DNA of 64,000 nt, taken from assembly GCF_014287515.2 (NCBI RefSeq), contig NZ_CP092473.1:602001-666000 (forward strand), given 5' to 3'. Positions 25,845 through 35,143 of the stretch are shown here, in pieces (positions within the stretch are counted from its first letter, which is position 1; each line of letters opens with the position of its first letter). A model generated the notes under the pieces. The model saw nothing but the letters and a program-made list of their open reading frames with translations. It was not told the DNA's origin and searched no databases. The position numbers and the translations under genes are program-made. Source of the DNA: Roseburia rectibacter (GTDB taxonomy: Bacteria > Bacillota > Clostridia > Lachnospirales > Lachnospiraceae).

Positions 25845-27269
25845 CTCCTGTTCTTTCGCTAACGGCAGTGTAAAGATAAATTCCGTACCAACACCCTCGG
25901 TACTGATACAGTTGATGTTTTCTCCGTGAGCCTGGATGATTTCTTTGACAATGGAAAGACCAAGACCGGTTCCTTTCTTGTCTTTCCCACGGGAAAGATC
26001 GGTTTTATAGAAACGCTCCCAGATTTTCTTGATACTGTCTTTTGGAATACCAATTCCGGTGTCTTTGACTGATACAAAGACCTTTTCATTTTTTTCGGTC
26101 GTCTCGATCGTGATCGATGAATTTGCATGGCTGAATTTGAGTGCATTGTCGATCAGGTTATAAAGCACCTGCTGAATTTTGCTGAAATCAGCAGAGACAA
26201 ACAGTGTCTCACCGCTTAAGATCAGGTTAAAACGGATATGTTTTTCCATACAGGTTCCCTCAAAGGTCTGTACGGTCATGCGGATTGTGTGATTGATATC
26301 AAAACTGGTGATGTCTAACATAACACCGTGTGAGCCGAATTTGTTTAATTCCAGAAGGCTTTTTGTCAGTTTGTTCAAACGTTCTGTCTCAAAAAGGATG
26401 ATGTTTAAATATTTATCCTGCATTTCAACCGGGATTGTTCCGTCAAGCATTGCTTCTACGTAGCCTTTGATCGAGGTCAGCGGAGAGCGGAAGTCATGTG
26501 AGACATTGGAGACAAATTTTCGCTGATCCTCCTCAAGCGTGTTTAATTCATTTGCCATATAGTTGAGCGAGGCAGCAAGATAACCGATCTCATCATTGGA
26601 GTGGACATCGATCTTTGCCTCAAAATTTCCGGCGGCATATTCATTGGCGCCTTTGGCAATTTTGCGGATCGGGATATAGACGATCCAGGTAAAGAGTGCT
26701 AAAACAACAAATGCTGCCAGAAATAAAAGTGCAAACGTCTGATAGGAAAGATTGGTCAGCAGGTTGGATAAATTGACGATGGAGCTGACCGGTTTATGTA
26801 TGATCACATAGCCGCGTACTTTGTAATTTACAGTGATCGGTGAAAACACACTTAATGTTTCTGAGTCAAAATGACCGTAAAAGTTTCCGGTGCGGTAATA
26901 TTTATTTCCAAAATCAGTCACGTCAAAATCAGGAATTACTTCCGGCTCTGCATTTTCCACTGGAGAAGTAGCAGAAGCTGTGTTTAAAAGGATCTGTCCC
27001 TGCTTATCGATGATCCAGATTTCGCTGGAAAGGTAAGTGCTTAGGGTGGAGAGCTGTGTTTTCATTTCCTCTAAGGTTGTGGAACGCTTAAAATAGTTTT
27101 CCGCATAGTTAGAGGAAATCAGCGCAGACTCCCGATAGAGCGTCGAGGCATCCCGGCGCTCTAAGAAGTTAAAAGTAATGTGGTAACCAAAGGTTGAAAT
27201 AATAATAAAGCAGATCAGTCCGTAGATCAGATAGCCGCCGAGCAGTTTGGGGTAGAGTGTCCGTTTCAT
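25833..27269 (-). CDS. Sensor histidine kinase
   Basis: The 478-aa product is a membrane sensor kinase. It has two membrane segments (about residues 10-32 and 180-203) around an extracellular domain, a HAMP linker, a HisKA H-box (SNVSHDFRSPLTSIKGY, phospho-His near 268) and a HATPase domain with LIDNALKFS, DTGIGIP and GTGLGLSIVKE. Its start overlaps the response-regulator stop by 4 bp, so the two form a unit. The signal is unknown; it resembles ResE/PhoR-type kinases. Confidence 0.95.
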   Translation of the reverse strand: MKRTLYPKLLGGYLIYGLICFIIISTFGYHITFNFLERRDASTLYRESALISSNYAENYFKRSTTLEEMKTQLSTLSTYLSSEIWIIDKQGQILLNTASATSPVENAEPEVIPDFDVTDFGNKYYRTGNFYGHFDSETLSVFSPITVNYKVRGYVIIHKPVSSIVNLSNLLTNLSYQTFALLFLAAFVVLALFTWIVYIPIRKIAKGANEYAAGNFEAKIDVHSNDEIGYLAASLNYMANELNTLEEDQRKFVSNVSHDFRSPLTSIKGYVEAMLDGTIPVEMQDKYLNIILFETERLNKLTKSLLELNKFGSHGVMLDITSFDINHTIRMTVQTFEGTCMEKHIRFNLILSGETLFVSADFSKIQQVLYNLIDNALKFSHANSSITIETTEKNEKVFVSVKDTGIGIPKDSIKKIWERFYKTDLSRGKDKKGTGLGLSIVKEIIQAHGENINCISTEGVGTEFIFTLPLAKEQEEHA

Positions 27270-27970
27270 ATATTTTTAACCTCGAACTTATAACCGATTC
27301 CCCAGACAGTCGAGAGACTCCAGCTGTCATTGTCCTTTATTTTCTCACGGAGGCGTTTTACATGGACATCCACGGTGCGGGTGTCGCCGATGTATTCATA
27401 GCCCCAGATATGGTCGAGAAGCTGTTCTCTGGTAAATACCTGATTTGGCGAGGATGCAAGGAAATATAAAAGCTCTAATTCCTTTGGCGGCATGTCGATC
27501 GGATTGTCCTTATAAATAACAGAGTAGTTGGATAAGTTGACGATCAGATCCGGGTATTTTACGCATTTTAATTCAGGAGCAGGTTCTTCAATTTTGACCG
27601 GCTGGTAACGGCGCAAAACGGCTTTGACGCGGGCAACAAGTTCTTTGGAATCGAACGGCTTCATGATATAATCATCTGCTCCAAGTTCAAGACCGAGTAC
27701 TTTATCAAAAATCTCACCCTTTGCGGAGAGCATGATGATCGGCACGTTTGCTTTTGCACGGACTTCGCGGCATACCTGATAGCCGTCGATGCCCGGAAGC
27801 ATCAGATCAAGAAGGATCAGGTTCGGATTGTACTGTTCGAATGCTTTTAAGGCTTCTTCACCGTCATTTACAATTTTTGTATCAAAACACTCTTTCGTAA
27901 GATAAAGAGAGATCAGTTCTGCAATATTATTATCATCATCGACGATCAGTATTTTTTGTTTTGCTGCCAT
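27266..27970 (-). CDS. OmpR/PhoB-family response regulator
   Basis: The 234-aa product has an N-terminal receiver domain (ILIVDDDNNIAELI, phospho-Asp in ILLDLMLPGIDG near residue 55, Lys in MKPFDSKEL) and a C-terminal winged helix (FTREQLLDHIWGYEYIGDTR ... VDVHVKRLREKI). RBS AGGAGGT. The partner kinase follows with a 4-bp overlap. No obvious promoter was found in the 122 bp between its start and the mutS2 stop, so it may also be read from mutS2. Confidence 0.95.
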   Translation of the reverse strand: MAAKQKILIVDDDNNIAELISLYLTKECFDTKIVNDGEEALKAFEQYNPNLILLDLMLPGIDGYQVCREVRAKANVPIIMLSAKGEIFDKVLGLELGADDYIMKPFDSKELVARVKAVLRRYQPVKIEEPAPELKCVKYPDLIVNLSNYSVIYKDNPIDMPPKELELLYFLASSPNQVFTREQLLDHIWGYEYIGDTRTVDVHVKRLREKIKDNDSWSLSTVWGIGYKFEVKNI

Positions 27971-28092
27971 AAAATTACCTCCTGTTAGTTGTTATTCTGT
28001 TTGTAAATCAGACGAAATGGTATTGCTTCGGCAGTGCTTTGTGCATGGGATCAGATAAAATCTGTCTTACTGAAATTACTTTTTGTCTGAAA

Positions 28093-30519
28093 TCAGTCTT
28101 TGAATTCGGCAATTGTTACGCCGGCATCACCTTCGCCATACTCTCCGAGGTGGAATGATTTCACATATTTTAAACGTTTTAAATGTGCCTGTACGGCGTT
28201 GCGAAGTGCACCGGTTCCTTTTCCGTGGACGATACGCACGGACGGAATGTGTGCAAGGTAGGCATCATCCAGGTATTTATCTAAAAGGGCGATCGCTTCG
28301 TCTGTGGTCTTGCCAATCAGGTTGATCTCTGTGGAGACGGATGCAGACTTGCTCATTTTGATCTTGCCGGCACTGGTACGACCGTATTTTTTGCTGGTCG
28401 GGGAAGTTTCTTCCTCTAACAGGATGAGGTCGTTAATGTTGACAAGAGAACGTAAAATACCCATCTGTACATAAAGGTCACCCTTTGCGTTTGGCAGGGA
28501 GTGAACGGTTCCGTTTAGATTCATGCTGATGACTTTCACGCGGTCACCAATGCGGAGTTTTTTGGGAACTTTATGGTTTGGAGCAGCATTCTTTTTCTGG
28601 TCAGACATTTTTTTCTGTGCGTTGTTCATCTTATCGCGCAGTTTAGTGCGCTCTTTTTCCATTTCGCTGACCGGGGCATGTGCGATGCCGTATTTATTGA
28701 AATTACGGATCGTTTCATCGGCAAGGTCTTTGGCCTCTTTGATGATATTGTAAGCCTGCTCGTTTGCCTCGCGCAGGATCTTGTCACGGCTTGCGTCTAA
28801 ACGTTCCTGTTTCTGTTCAAGCTGTTCTTTTAATTTCTGGATTTCTTCTTTATACTGGTTGATCTCAAGCTGTTCTTTTTCAATCGTGATGCGGCTCTTT
28901 TCAAGATCTGCTAAAAGATCCTCGAAATTCATATCATTTTCGCTGATCCGTCCTTTGGCATCCTCGATGATATCCTCACCCAGACCAAGTTTGGTGGAAA
29001 TTGCAAATGCATTACTTTTTCCGGGAATACCGATCAGCAGACGGTAAGTCGGACTTAATGATTCAACGTCAAATTCACAGCATGCATTTTCCACGCCGGA
29101 TGTCTGAAGGGCAAATACTTTTAATTCACTGTAGTGTGTGGTTGCCATGACACGTGCACCGTATAGTTTTAATTTTGACAAAATAGAAATTGCAAGTGCT
29201 GCACCTTCCGTTGGATCGGTTCCGGCACAAAGCTCATCGAAAAGCACGAGGGAACGGTCATTTACCTGACTTAAAATGCGTGTGATATTTGTCATATGGG
29301 AGGAGAAAGTACTTAAAGACTGTTCAATACTCTGCTCATCTCCGATATCAGCAAACACTTCCTCAAAGATTCCGAGTTCCGAACGCTCGGAAGCCGGAAT
29401 ATGAAGTCCTGCCTGCCCCATCAATGTCAGAAGACCGACTGTTTTTAAGGAGACAGTTTTACCACCGGTGTTTGGACCAGTAATGATCAGAAGCGTAAAA
29501 TCTTCTCCGAGACGTACATCGATCGGTACAACTTTTTTGGCGTCGAGCAGCGGGTGACGCCCTTTTTTGATGTTGATACGTCCGTCGGTATTGAAAGTCG
29601 GAGCAACACCGTTGTAAGTCTGGGCGAAAGCTGCTTTTGCAAAAATAAAATCAAGTTCGGTGAGCACATTGTAGTCAGTATGAAGCTGCATGGAGTATCC
29701 TGCCGTTAAGTTGCTTAAGTTGGCGAGAATGACTTCGATTTCTTCTTTTTCTTTCATAAGAAGAGCTTTATATTCGTTGTTTAAGTTTACAACAGCGAGC
29801 GGTTCGATAAAGAGTGTGGAACCGGAAGATGACTGGTCGTGCACCATACCCGGAACCTGTGATTTTGCTTCGGCTTTGACCGGCAGACAATAGCGGCCGT
29901 CACGCATCGTAATGACGGCATCCTGCAAATAACTGCGTGTAGTTGTATTGTTGATCATCGAGTTCATCTGTGCACGGATCTTATCGTTCATGCCACGCAT
30001 GGATTTACGGATGGAACGGAGTGTGCTGCTGGCATCGTCTGCGATTTCGTCCTCCGATAAGATGCAGCGGCGGATCTCGTCACATAATGGTGTGAGTGGT
30101 TCGATCTGGTCAAAAAATCCGGTCAGGGAATCAACCGGAAGTTCGTCTGTCTCATCTGCTGAAACAGGGCGGTCCGGTCCGGTATGTCCGATGCTGGCGC
30201 GGGAAAATGCTTTTGCACGTTTGGCTGCCTCAAGGAGAGAGCAGACGCGCAAAAGCTCCGTGATGCTTAAGGCTGCACCGATCTCTAAACGTTTCAGGGA
30301 GTCACGGATATCATGGACACCGGAAAAAGAGATGCGGCCGCCTTTAAAGAGACGGTTTAGCGCATCTTTGGTCTGTAACTGTAAAAGATTGATCTCATTG
30401 ATGTCTGTGCCCGGTGTGAGGGAGAGACAACGTTTCTTTGCATCCTCACTTGAGGCGTGCTCCGCTAAGCGGGCAATGATTTTATTATATTCTAATGTTT
30501 TTAAAACTTTTTCATTCAT
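28093..30519 (-). CDS. mutS2: Endonuclease MutS2
   Basis: MutS2 is a MutS-like ATPase that suppresses homologous recombination and, in B. subtilis, rescues collided ribosomes. I chose the start at 30519 (MNEKVLKTLEYNKIIARLAE, 808 aa), which matches the family; a start 14 codons upstream has no RBS. The ATPase has Walker A GPNTGGKT, and FADIGDEQSIEQSLSTFSSH. A long coiled coil precedes a KOW-like piece, and the C-terminal Smr nuclease domain has RIVHGKGTGALR. Confidence 0.96.
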   Translation of the reverse strand: MNEKVLKTLEYNKIIARLAEHASSEDAKKRCLSLTPGTDINEINLLQLQTKDALNRLFKGGRISFSGVHDIRDSLKRLEIGAALSITELLRVCSLLEAAKRAKAFSRASIGHTGPDRPVSADETDELPVDSLTGFFDQIEPLTPLCDEIRRCILSEDEIADDASSTLRSIRKSMRGMNDKIRAQMNSMINNTTTRSYLQDAVITMRDGRYCLPVKAEAKSQVPGMVHDQSSSGSTLFIEPLAVVNLNNEYKALLMKEKEEIEVILANLSNLTAGYSMQLHTDYNVLTELDFIFAKAAFAQTYNGVAPTFNTDGRINIKKGRHPLLDAKKVVPIDVRLGEDFTLLIITGPNTGGKTVSLKTVGLLTLMGQAGLHIPASERSELGIFEEVFADIGDEQSIEQSLSTFSSHMTNITRILSQVNDRSLVLFDELCAGTDPTEGAALAISILSKLKLYGARVMATTHYSELKVFALQTSGVENACCEFDVESLSPTYRLLIGIPGKSNAFAISTKLGLGEDIIEDAKGRISENDMNFEDLLADLEKSRITIEKEQLEINQYKEEIQKLKEQLEQKQERLDASRDKILREANEQAYNIIKEAKDLADETIRNFNKYGIAHAPVSEMEKERTKLRDKMNNAQKKMSDQKKNAAPNHKVPKKLRIGDRVKVISMNLNGTVHSLPNAKGDLYVQMGILRSLVNINDLILLEEETSPTSKKYGRTSAGKIKMSKSASVSTEINLIGKTTDEAIALLDKYLDDAYLAHIPSVRIVHGKGTGALRNAVQAHLKRLKYVKSFHLGEYGEGDAGVTIAEFKD

Positions 30520-30622
30520 AAGATTTATAATTCCTTGTGGTTGATTTTTGGCACTGCTCATTGCTTATTCACATTATATCCCATTAATTGGGGGAAGGAA
30601 AGCCGGAAATGCAAAAATAGTG

Positions 30623-30651
30623 TTGCAAGCGTATGTGATTCAAACTATAAT
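30623..30651 (+). promoter_or_regulatory. SigA promoter for the HtrA-like gene
   Basis: TTGCAA (30623-30628) and TATAAT (30646-30651) are 17 bases apart, 43 bp before the start codon. A TATAAT on the other strand (30573-30578) may serve mutS2, but its -35 box is poor. Confidence 0.7.
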
Positions 30652-30693
30652 AAATAAGGTGCGGTTTTCATTTTTGTTAAGGAAGGGAAAATC

Positions 30694-32097
30694 ATGCAGG
30701 AGAAAGAGAAGGGTGGCTTTTCTTTTATTAATGAGCAGATCAAGGAGAAGCCGTTGAATAAAAAACGTCTTATAAAAAAAGCATTGTTTACCGTAGTGCT
30801 TGCCGTTATTTTTGGTACGGTGGCAGCACTGGTGTTTAGTTTATTGCAGCCGGAGTTTTCAAACTGGTTTTACCCGGAGGAGAAGCCTGTCGTTACGATT
30901 CCGAAGGATGATGTGACAGAAACGGAAGAAAGCGGACAGGACGATACGCAGGAATCGACAGAGCAAAAGGACACAGAGAATAACGGACAGCAGGGAGAAA
31001 ATAAAGAGCCGGAAAACGGGCAGCAGGAGACAGAAGAAGCGGGAAACAGTCAGCAGGAGCAGACGGATGAACCGGAAACGGAACATAACACTGGGGATGT
31101 TCCAAACAATGAAATGCAGGAACTTGAACTTGCCGATTTTCAGAAACTTCAGAATAAATTGTATGCGGTTGGAAAAGAAGCAAACAAGTTTATCGTGACG
31201 GTAACCGGTGTGAAGAGCGATACCGACTGGTTTAATAACCCATATGAGAGTAAGGGGCAGGCTTCCGGTATCATTGTAGCGGAAAATGGCAGGGAACTGC
31301 TGGTTTTAACAGAACGCAAGGCGATTGCAGATGCACAGGAAATCTATGTCACATTTATTAATGATGCTGTCGTGAAAGCTGAAATGAAAAAATACGATGG
31401 CAATACAGGGATAGCTGTGTTAAGCGTAAAGGCGTCAGAACTTACCGAAAGTACAAAGAATGCGATCGCAGTTGCAGTTCTTGGAAATTCACTGACTGTT
31501 ACGCAGGGAACGATCGCGATCGCGATCGGAAGTCCGCTTGGAACCAATTATTCAATCCTGACTGGAAATATTACATCCACCACGAACAGTATTTCTACGA
31601 TAGATCATAATTACAGTGTGTTTACGACAGATATTGTAGGAAGCAGCAACGGAAGCGGAGCACTTGTCAATGTAGATGGCGAGATCATTGGAATCGTGAT
31701 GCAGGGATACAGCAGTGCGGGGGATGAAAATACGCTGACAGCGATCTCTATTTCCGAGTTAAAAGCATTGATTGAGATGCTGTCAAACGGACAGGATATC
31801 CCTTACTTTGGGCTTGAAGTGACAACGGTTACAGCAGCAATCGAACGTGAATATGAAATACCAAAAGGCGCTTATATCAAAGATGTCTGCATGGATTCAC
31901 CGGCAATGGCGGCGGGACTTCAGAATGGGGATGTCATTACGGAGATTGACGGGGATGAGATTCTTACGGCAGAAAATTATGAGAAAAAACTGCTTTCGTT
32001 AAAGCCGGAAGATACGGTGGAAGTGAAGATTGAGCGGCAGGGACCGGAAGGTTATACGGAAATCACCTGCACGGTAGAAGTCAGTGTACTGCCATAG
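30694..32097 (+). CDS. HtrA/DegP-like membrane protein with PDZ domain and no catalytic triad
   Basis: The 467-aa product has a cytoplasmic basic N-terminus, one membrane segment (about residues 29-52), a Glu/Gln/Thr-rich linker (65-150), a trypsin-like domain and a C-terminal PDZ domain (ISDs like PAMAAGLQNGDVITEIDG near 400). The fold is recognisable (SGIIVAENGRELLVLTERKAI, NTGIAVLSVKA, GSGALVNVDGEIIGIV), but the triad positions read Arg/Lys for His, Gly for Asp and Gly for the GNSGG serine. It is probably a pseudoprotease that binds peptides. RBS AAGGAAGG. Confidence 0.85.
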   Translation: MQEKEKGGFSFINEQIKEKPLNKKRLIKKALFTVVLAVIFGTVAALVFSLLQPEFSNWFYPEEKPVVTIPKDDVTETEESGQDDTQESTEQKDTENNGQQGENKEPENGQQETEEAGNSQQEQTDEPETEHNTGDVPNNEMQELELADFQKLQNKLYAVGKEANKFIVTVTGVKSDTDWFNNPYESKGQASGIIVAENGRELLVLTERKAIADAQEIYVTFINDAVVKAEMKKYDGNTGIAVLSVKASELTESTKNAIAVAVLGNSLTVTQGTIAIAIGSPLGTNYSILTGNITSTTNSISTIDHNYSVFTTDIVGSSNGSGALVNVDGEIIGIVMQGYSSAGDENTLTAISISELKALIEMLSNGQDIPYFGLEVTTVTAAIEREYEIPKGAYIKDVCMDSPAMAAGLQNGDVITEIDGDEILTAENYEKKLLSLKPEDTVEVKIERQGPEGYTEITCTVEVSVLP

Positions 32098-32110
32098 AGA
32101 TGTGAACCAG

Positions 32111-32244
32111 ATACAGGCATGTATTTTAGAAGCAGAAATGCGGATGCGGCCATGCATGTCAGAAACAGAAATGTGGACACCGGTATGCGTTTTAGAAGCA
32201 GAAATGCGGATACAGGCATAATAATTTTAGAAAATAAAAGCAGG
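32111..32244 (+). repeat. 33-bp tandem repeat, about four copies
   Basis: Units start at 32111, 32144, 32177 and 32210. The shared word is TTTAGAAGCAGAAATGCGG (exact in units 1 and 3, altered in unit 2, partial in unit 4). The unit is 33 bp, so it keeps one reading frame: the translation repeats an 11-aa unit like ACILEAEMR. A frame from GTG 32102 to a double TAA is open but has no RBS. It lies in the 160-bp gap before yhaM. Confidence 0.8.
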
Positions 32245-32257
32245 AATAAGGAGTAGT

Positions 32258-33208
32258 ATGAAGTATATTGAGAGCCTCAGAGAGGGCGAGCGAATTAATG
32301 AAATCTATCTATGTAAAGTAAAACAGTCTGCACTGACAAAGGCAGGAAAACCTTATGATACATTGATCTTACAGGACAAAACGGGCACACTGGATGCGAA
32401 GATCTGGGAGCCTGGTTCTGTTGGAATCGACGAGTTCGATTCACTGGATTACATAGCCGTAATGGGTGATATCACCAGCTTTCAGGGCAATTTACAGCTG
32501 AATGTAAAGCGCGTCCGCAAGGTGCAGGAAGGGGAGTATGATCCAAAAGATTACCTTCCGGTCAGCGATAAGGATATCGACCAGATGTATGAGGAGTTAA
32601 AAGGCCTGATTGCGAGCATCAAAGAAGTGCATTTAAAGAAGCTGTTAGAGAGCTTTTTTGTGGAGGATGCAGATTTTGAAAAACGCTTTAAATTCCACTC
32701 TGCTGCAAAGACTGTGCACCACGGATTTGTCGGTGGTCTGCTTGAGCACAGCTTAAGTGTGGCAAAGCACTGTGATTATTTTGCAGGCTGTTATCCGATG
32801 TTAAACCGCGATCTTTTGATCACGGCAGCTATTTTCCATGATATCGGAAAATTAGAGGAGCTTTCCACATTCCCGGAAAATGATTACACGGATGACGGTC
32901 AGCTTTTAGGACATATTATTATTGGAACCGAGATGGTCGGTGACAGAATCCGCACGATCCCGGATTTTCCAAAGGGACTGGCAAGCGAGTTAAAGCACTG
33001 TATTTTAGCACATCACGGCGAGTTAGAGTTTGGTTCACCGAAAAAACCGGCGCTGCCGGAGGCATTGGCACTCAGTTTTGCGGATAATATTGATGCAAAG
33101 ATGGAGACGGTGCGCGAAATCTTTAACAACGTGCCGGAAAATAATCAGGAATGGCAGGGGTACAACCGTCTGCTTGAGAGCAATATCAGACGCTCCGGGA
33201 AATTATAA
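32258..33208 (+). CDS. yhaM: YhaM-family 3'-5' exoribonuclease
   Basis: YhaM trims RNA 3' ends and joins an N-terminal OB fold to an HD domain. The product is 316 aa. The OB part has DTLILQDKTGTLDAKIWEPG, and the HD part has HHGFVGGLLEHSLSVAKHC and the metal motif IFHDIGKLEEL, then CILAHHGELEFGSP. All match the family. RBS AAGGAG. rlmD begins 2 bp after the stop, so the two are probably one transcription unit. Confidence 0.95.
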   Translation: MKYIESLREGERINEIYLCKVKQSALTKAGKPYDTLILQDKTGTLDAKIWEPGSVGIDEFDSLDYIAVMGDITSFQGNLQLNVKRVRKVQEGEYDPKDYLPVSDKDIDQMYEELKGLIASIKEVHLKKLLESFFVEDADFEKRFKFHSAAKTVHHGFVGGLLEHSLSVAKHCDYFAGCYPMLNRDLLITAAIFHDIGKLEELSTFPENDYTDDGQLLGHIIIGTEMVGDRIRTIPDFPKGLASELKHCILAHHGELEFGSPKKPALPEALALSFADNIDAKMETVREIFNNVPENNQEWQGYNRLLESNIRRSGKL

Positions 33209-33210
33209 TT

Positions 33211-34962
33211 ATGCAGAAAAATGATATCATAGAACTGAAAATCGAAGATATGGGCGTGGACGGCGAAGGAATCGGAAAATACGATGGCATGACCTTTTTC
33301 GTTAAAGATGCGGTGCTTGGAGATGAGATCGAAGCCCGCATCACTAAGATGAAAAAAAATTATGGTTATGCGCGGGTGGAAAAGATTCTTACGCCGTCTG
33401 AATTTCGTGTGACACCGCAGTGTGAGCTCCACAGAAGATGCGGCGGATGCCAGATACAGACATTAGATTATCAGAAACAACTGGAGTTTAAGCAGAATAA
33501 AGTACGCGGAAATCTGATCCGCATCGGTGGTTTTGAACCGGAATTTATTGACCGTATCATGGAGCCGGTTGTTGGAATGAAAGAGCCATACCGTTACCGG
33601 AACAAGGCACAGTTTCCGATCGGTGCGGACAAGGATGGTGATCCGGTTGCCGGTTTTTATGCAGCGCGCACCCATAGTATCATTCCGGTAAATGACTGCA
33701 AGCTGGGGGTGGAGGAAAATCAGATTATTTTAAATGAAGTCCTTTCTTATATGAAAGAATGTCATGTGGCATCTTACGATGAAAATACAGGTAAGGGGCT
33801 GGTTCGTCATGTCCTGATCCGCTATGGGTTTTCCACAAAAGAGCTTATGGTCTGTGTGATTATCAACGGAAATAGTCTTCCTAAAGTGGAAAAACTGATC
33901 GACAGATTGACAGCCATCGAGGGAATGAAGAGCATTTCCATCAATCAGAATACGAAGAAAACAAATGTGATCCTCGGGGATGTGACGAAATGTATCTGGG
34001 GCGATCCATACATTACCGATATGATCCATCTACGCGATACGAAGGATTTTTCACTGACTGATACAGCGGTCGCATACCATATTTCACCGCAGTCATTTTA
34101 TCAGGTCAATCCTGTCCAGACGGAAAAACTCTACAGCCTTGCGCTCGACTATGCGGGACTGACCGGAAAAGAGACCGTGTGGGATCTATATTGCGGCATC
34201 GGCACGATTTCACTTTTTCTTGCACAGAAAGCGGGAAAAGTTTATGGGGTGGAGATCGTCCCACAGGCAATCGAGGATGCGAAGAATAATGCGGCGCTCA
34301 ACGGTATCAATAATGCTGAGTTTTTTGTAGGAAAAGCAGAGGAAGTGCTGCCGGCATTTTATGAAAAAAAGAAAGACACAGATGCAGATATGCTGCACCC
34401 GGATGTGATCGTGGTCGATCCGCCGCGAAAGGGGTGCGATGGTGTATGTCTTGAGACGATGCTTAAGATGCAGCCGGAGCGGATCGTGTATGTAAGCTGT
34501 GATTCGGCGACGTTAGCGAGGGATCTTAAGATGCTTTGTGAGGGCGGATATGAGCTTTGCAAGGTAAGGGCGGTGGATCAGTTTGGGAATACAACACATG
34601 TGGAGACTGTTGTTTTACTTTCCAAGGGCGCTAAAGATCCGGTGGATCTTTGCTCAGCGCGGACCGAAGTGGAACGGAGAATGGTCGACAGCAGAAAAGT
34701 GAAGGTGGACTTCTCTCTGGAGGATATGGATTTATCTGAATTCAAAGGAAAAGCGACATATGAGCAGATAAAGGCATATGTATTGGAGCAGACAGGACTT
34801 AAGGTTTCATCACTGTATATCGCACAGATTAAGAAGAAGTGTAGATTGGATGTCGGCGAGAATTTCAATCTGGCTAAATCAGAGAATACGAGACAGCCAC
34901 AGTGTACACCGGAGAAGGAAGATGCAATTATGCAGGCGTTTAGGCATTTTGGCATCTTATAG
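33211..34962 (+). CDS. rlmD: 23S rRNA (uracil-5-)-methyltransferase, RlmD/RumA family, with C-terminal extension
   Basis: The enzyme methylates uracil in 23S rRNA (U1939 in E. coli) using SAM. In order: TRAM domain (1-60), a cysteine cluster for an Fe-S centre (CELHRRCGGCQ), and the SAM domain with DLYCGIGTISLFLAQKAG, VVDPPRKGCDG and the catalytic cysteine in VYVSCDSATLARDL. The 583-aa length is about 100 residues more than usual. The extra part begins near residue 490 and has KATYEQIKAYVLEQTGLKVS and RQPQCTPEKEDAI. The exact target base is inferred. Confidence 0.9.
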   Translation: MQKNDIIELKIEDMGVDGEGIGKYDGMTFFVKDAVLGDEIEARITKMKKNYGYARVEKILTPSEFRVTPQCELHRRCGGCQIQTLDYQKQLEFKQNKVRGNLIRIGGFEPEFIDRIMEPVVGMKEPYRYRNKAQFPIGADKDGDPVAGFYAARTHSIIPVNDCKLGVEENQIILNEVLSYMKECHVASYDENTGKGLVRHVLIRYGFSTKELMVCVIINGNSLPKVEKLIDRLTAIEGMKSISINQNTKKTNVILGDVTKCIWGDPYITDMIHLRDTKDFSLTDTAVAYHISPQSFYQVNPVQTEKLYSLALDYAGLTGKETVWDLYCGIGTISLFLAQKAGKVYGVEIVPQAIEDAKNNAALNGINNAEFFVGKAEEVLPAFYEKKKDTDADMLHPDVIVVDPPRKGCDGVCLETMLKMQPERIVYVSCDSATLARDLKMLCEGGYELCKVRAVDQFGNTTHVETVVLLSKGAKDPVDLCSARTEVERRMVDSRKVKVDFSLEDMDLSEFKGKATYEQIKAYVLEQTGLKVSSLYIAQIKKKCRLDVGENFNLAKSENTRQPQCTPEKEDAIMQAFRHFGIL

Positions 34963-35010
34963 ATTGTGGATAAGCAGCATCATGTGTTAAAAATATAGTA
35001 AAGTATGGGG

Positions 35011-35063
35011 AAAAGGACATTCCGGAACTGTAGATTTTACAGGTAAGGGGATGTCCTTTTTAC
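35011..35063 (+). terminator. Terminator after rlmD
   Basis: AAAAGGACATTCC (35011-35023) pairs with GGGATGTCCTTTT (35048-35060) with one G-U pair, and five T follow the stem. An inner stem CTGTA / TACAG is inside the loop. It lies between rlmD (+) and the AraC gene (-); the A-run on the left arm suggests it also serves the minus strand. Confidence 0.85.
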
Positions 35064-35143
35064 TGATATGGAAGTGTTCAAGGGACAAGGTAATGATACT
35101 GAAGTATTAAGACTGATAGGAATGATATCTATCTTATCTATTG

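Noticed and set aside
29948..30544. 198-codon plus-strand frame opposite mutS2
   Set aside because: Fully antisense to a well-supported mutS2; composition is a shadow of that gene.
32111..32244. CRISPR array
   Set aside because: Repeats are contiguous 33-bp units without unique spacers and have no cas genes nearby; it is a tandem repeat.
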